Assembly (NCBI GenBank): GCA_035276085.1
Contig: DATELY010000186.1
Location: forward strand, 1 to 32,228
Reading direction: 5' to 3'
DNA length: 32,228 nucleotides
Source: DATELY01 sp035276085
Lineage (GTDB): Bacteria; Pseudomonadota; Gammaproteobacteria; Steroidobacterales; Steroidobacteraceae
Part shown: positions 30,724 through 32,228 of the stretch, in pieces
How the letters are laid out: every line of letters starts with the position of its first letter
Position numbering within the stretch: the stretch's first letter is position 1
The notes under the pieces: model-generated
What the model was told of the DNA's origin: nothing
What the model saw: the letters and a program-made list of their open reading frames with translations, nothing else
Databases searched by the model: none
Program-made: the position numbers and the translations under genes

Positions 30724-32228
30724 ATGGCGAATGCCGCCGCTGTGCGGGGGCTTGCAGGATGCGAGCGCGATCACAGCTCGATGAATGTGCCGACTACACA
30801 CGACGCGGGCGGGGCGGTGAATAACCGTTCCGCCCTGCGTGCGTTTGCAGCCCTCGCATTGCAGTGGATCCTGCTGATTCTGCTGCTGCTCGCGGGCGCG
30901 CGTGCCTTCGCCCAGAGCGCAACGCCGGCGGGTACGCAGATTCGCAATGCGGCTCAACTCGCGTATCAGCGCAGCGGCATCGACGTTGCGATCGCGAGTA
31001 ATGAAGTGATCGCAACGGTGGCACGCCCCGCCACGCGCGCCCACATCGAGTTGCTGCGTGCCAGCGATGCCATTGCGGCCGAAAAGACCACGGCAGGTCC
31101 GACGCGGTGCATGCGCGCAGGTGGTTTTGAAACGCTCGCCGCTCCGAAGCTCACGGCGGGCAGCACGATCGATCCAATGCAACCGGTAAACTTGTCGGAG
31201 GCAAGCGTCGTGCACGGTGGCGAGCCGCTGTTCGTGCAGGTGAGCGATCCCGACCAAGATCTCGACAGCACGGCGAGCGATACGATCGACGTGCGTGTGC
31301 GCAGTGAAACGGGCGACACGGAAGTGCTTCGCCTCGCCGAAACCACACCGAACAGCGGCGTGTTCGTGGGTTACATCCAAACCGGTGCCGCGGCTGCCGT
31401 CGCCGGCGACTGCAGCCTGCAGGTCGAGCGCAATAGCCGTGTCGACTCCTTCTATGTCGATGCCGCCGATCCGAGCGATGCGGTGCAGGCGAGCGCGCTC
31501 GTCGATCCGTTCGGCATCGTGTTCGATTCGCGCACCGGCGCACCGATGAACGGCGCACGCGTGCGGCTGATCAATACCGGCACAGGTGCGAGGGCCACGG
31601 TGCTGGGCGATGACGGTGTGAGTGCCTATCCCCCTGAAATGATCACGGGTGCGGCGGTCACCGATGCGGGCGGTACGACTTACACGCTGCCAGCCGGTGT
31701 CTTTCGCTTTCCGCTGGTTGCCGCGGGGGAATACAAGTTGGAGATCACCCCGCCACGCGGTCACAGCTTTCCATCGGCGGCTGCGATGACGTCATTGGCC
31801 ACGATACCGGGAGCTCCGTATCGAGTGAGCACCGCATCGTACGGCGCGAGCTTCGCCGTCATCTCGGGTCCCGGCATCGCTGTCGATGTGCCGCTCGATG
31901 CGGCGCCTACGCAGTTGTTCGTGCAGAAGACCACAGCGACTGCGGTTGCCGCGGTGGGCGACTTCATCGAGTACCGCGTCGAAGTCGAGAATGCCTCCTC
32001 GCAGGGCACGTTCTCCCATGTGCAGGTCGTCGATACGCTGCCTGCGGGGCTGCGTTATCGGGAAGGCTCTGCACGCATCGGCACCCAACGAGCTGCCGAT
32101 CCGCTCATCACGACCGACGGCCGCACGCTCACGTTCACAGTCGCCGCACTACCCGCCGGCGAACGCTCGACCGTGCGTTACGTGGCGGAAGTCACCGTCG
32201 GCGCGCGCGGCGATCAGATCGTGAACTC
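30724..32228 (+). CDS. Large exported DUF11 protein, N-terminal part (3' end outside the window)
   Basis: The frame is open to the right edge, giving about 500 residues. ATG 30724 begins 7 bases after the previous stop; ATG 30781 and GTG 30823 are other possible starts, and none has a clear ribosome-binding site. An unusually hydrophobic export signal (LQWILLILLLLAGARAFA) is followed by TPAGTQIRNAAQLAYQRSG, the same opening theme as its two paralogues. Next come a domain with VSDPDQDLDSTASDTIDVRV and AETTPNSGVFVGYIQTG, a Cna-B-like segment (VFDSRTGAPMNGARVRLINT), and a DUF11 domain (LFVQKTTATAVAAVGDFIEY, VVDTLPAGLRYREGSARIG). Proteins with this opening are often very long multi-DUF11 surface proteins. 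It is the most likely outer-surface scaffold of the locus (inference). Confidence 0.88.
   Translation, partial: MANAAAVRGLAGCERDHSSMNVPTTHDAGGAVNNRSALRAFAALALQWILLILLLLAGARAFAQSATPAGTQIRNAAQLAYQRSGIDVAIASNEVIATVARPATRAHIELLRASDAIAAEKTTAGPTRCMRAGGFETLAAPKLTAGSTIDPMQPVNLSEASVVHGGEPLFVQVSDPDQDLDSTASDTIDVRVRSETGDTEVLRLAETTPNSGVFVGYIQTGAAAAVAGDCSLQVERNSRVDSFYVDAADPSDAVQASALVDPFGIVFDSRTGAPMNGARVRLINTGTGARATVLGDDGVSAYPPEMITGAAVTDAGGTTYTLPAGVFRFPLVAAGEYKLEITPPRGHSFPSAAAMTSLATIPGAPYRVSTASYGASFAVISGPGIAVDVPLDAAPTQLFVQKTTATAVAAVGDFIEYRVEVENASSQGTFSHVQVVDTLPAGLRYREGSARIGTQRAADPLITTDGRTLTFTVAALPAGERSTVRYVAEVTVGARGDQIVN

Noticed and set aside
28959..31764. Minus-strand frames of 254, 265 and 348 codons across the DUF11 run
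   Set aside because: They are composition shadows of the + strand genes; the + strand frames have signal peptides, good ribosome-binding sites and shared motifs.

Overview
The window (about 60% G+C by eye, dense, mostly housekeeping on the left) looks like a chromosomal segment of a Gammaproteobacterium near the Xanthomonadales/Nevskiales/Steroidobacterales. That placement is an inference from gene content and order (pilQ-aroK-aroB-dgt-hemE; divergent tesA/ybbA-ybbP; rarD) and not from a marker phylogeny. No tRNA, rRNA, CRISPR array or complete insertion sequence was seen.

Left part (1-5075, + strand): the 3' part of the type IV pilus secretin gene pilQ, a strong terminator, then a tightly packed aroK-aroB-dgt-hemE run whose start and stop codons overlap or abut. 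hemE converges with and overlaps a minus-strand tesA-fadD pair (thioesterase/lysophospholipase and acyl-CoA ligase). tesA shares its start-codon bases with the divergent ybbA-ybbP ABC exporter genes (7472-10635). A minus-strand block follows (10649-12971): an anti-sigma-like membrane protein, RarD and an exported SRPBCC protein. A secreted thermonuclease and a short archaeal/eukaryotic-type prolyl-tRNA synthetase are on the + strand.

Middle part (15259-20027): a 457-base stretch without a gene leads into a clear cyclic-di-GMP-I (GEMM) riboswitch at 15716-15820. It precedes an exported protein with three putative-Ig (cadherin-like) repeats and a fibronectin-III-like end. This suggests surface or matrix production switched by c-di-GMP. 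Then come a small unknown ORF, a TauE/SafE permease, a 24-codon remnant of a short-chain dehydrogenase, a GDPD phosphodiesterase, and a gene-poor 650-base stretch ending in a REP-like inverted repeat.

Right part: a minus-strand three-gene unit (24724 to 20028) encodes a 2-oxoacid oxidoreductase (KorA with fused gamma and alpha parts, KorB) with a GltD-like FAD/Fe-S subunit that probably couples it to NAD(P)H. The last 7.4 kb is a divergent locus of exported DUF11-type proteins: one 880-residue beta-helix protein on the minus strand, and three smaller proteins plus the start of a large one on the + strand. Four complete members end in a beta-strand-like segment whose final residue is Asn. This DUF11 locus and the riboswitch-controlled Ig-repeat gene are the least explained and most interesting parts of the window.
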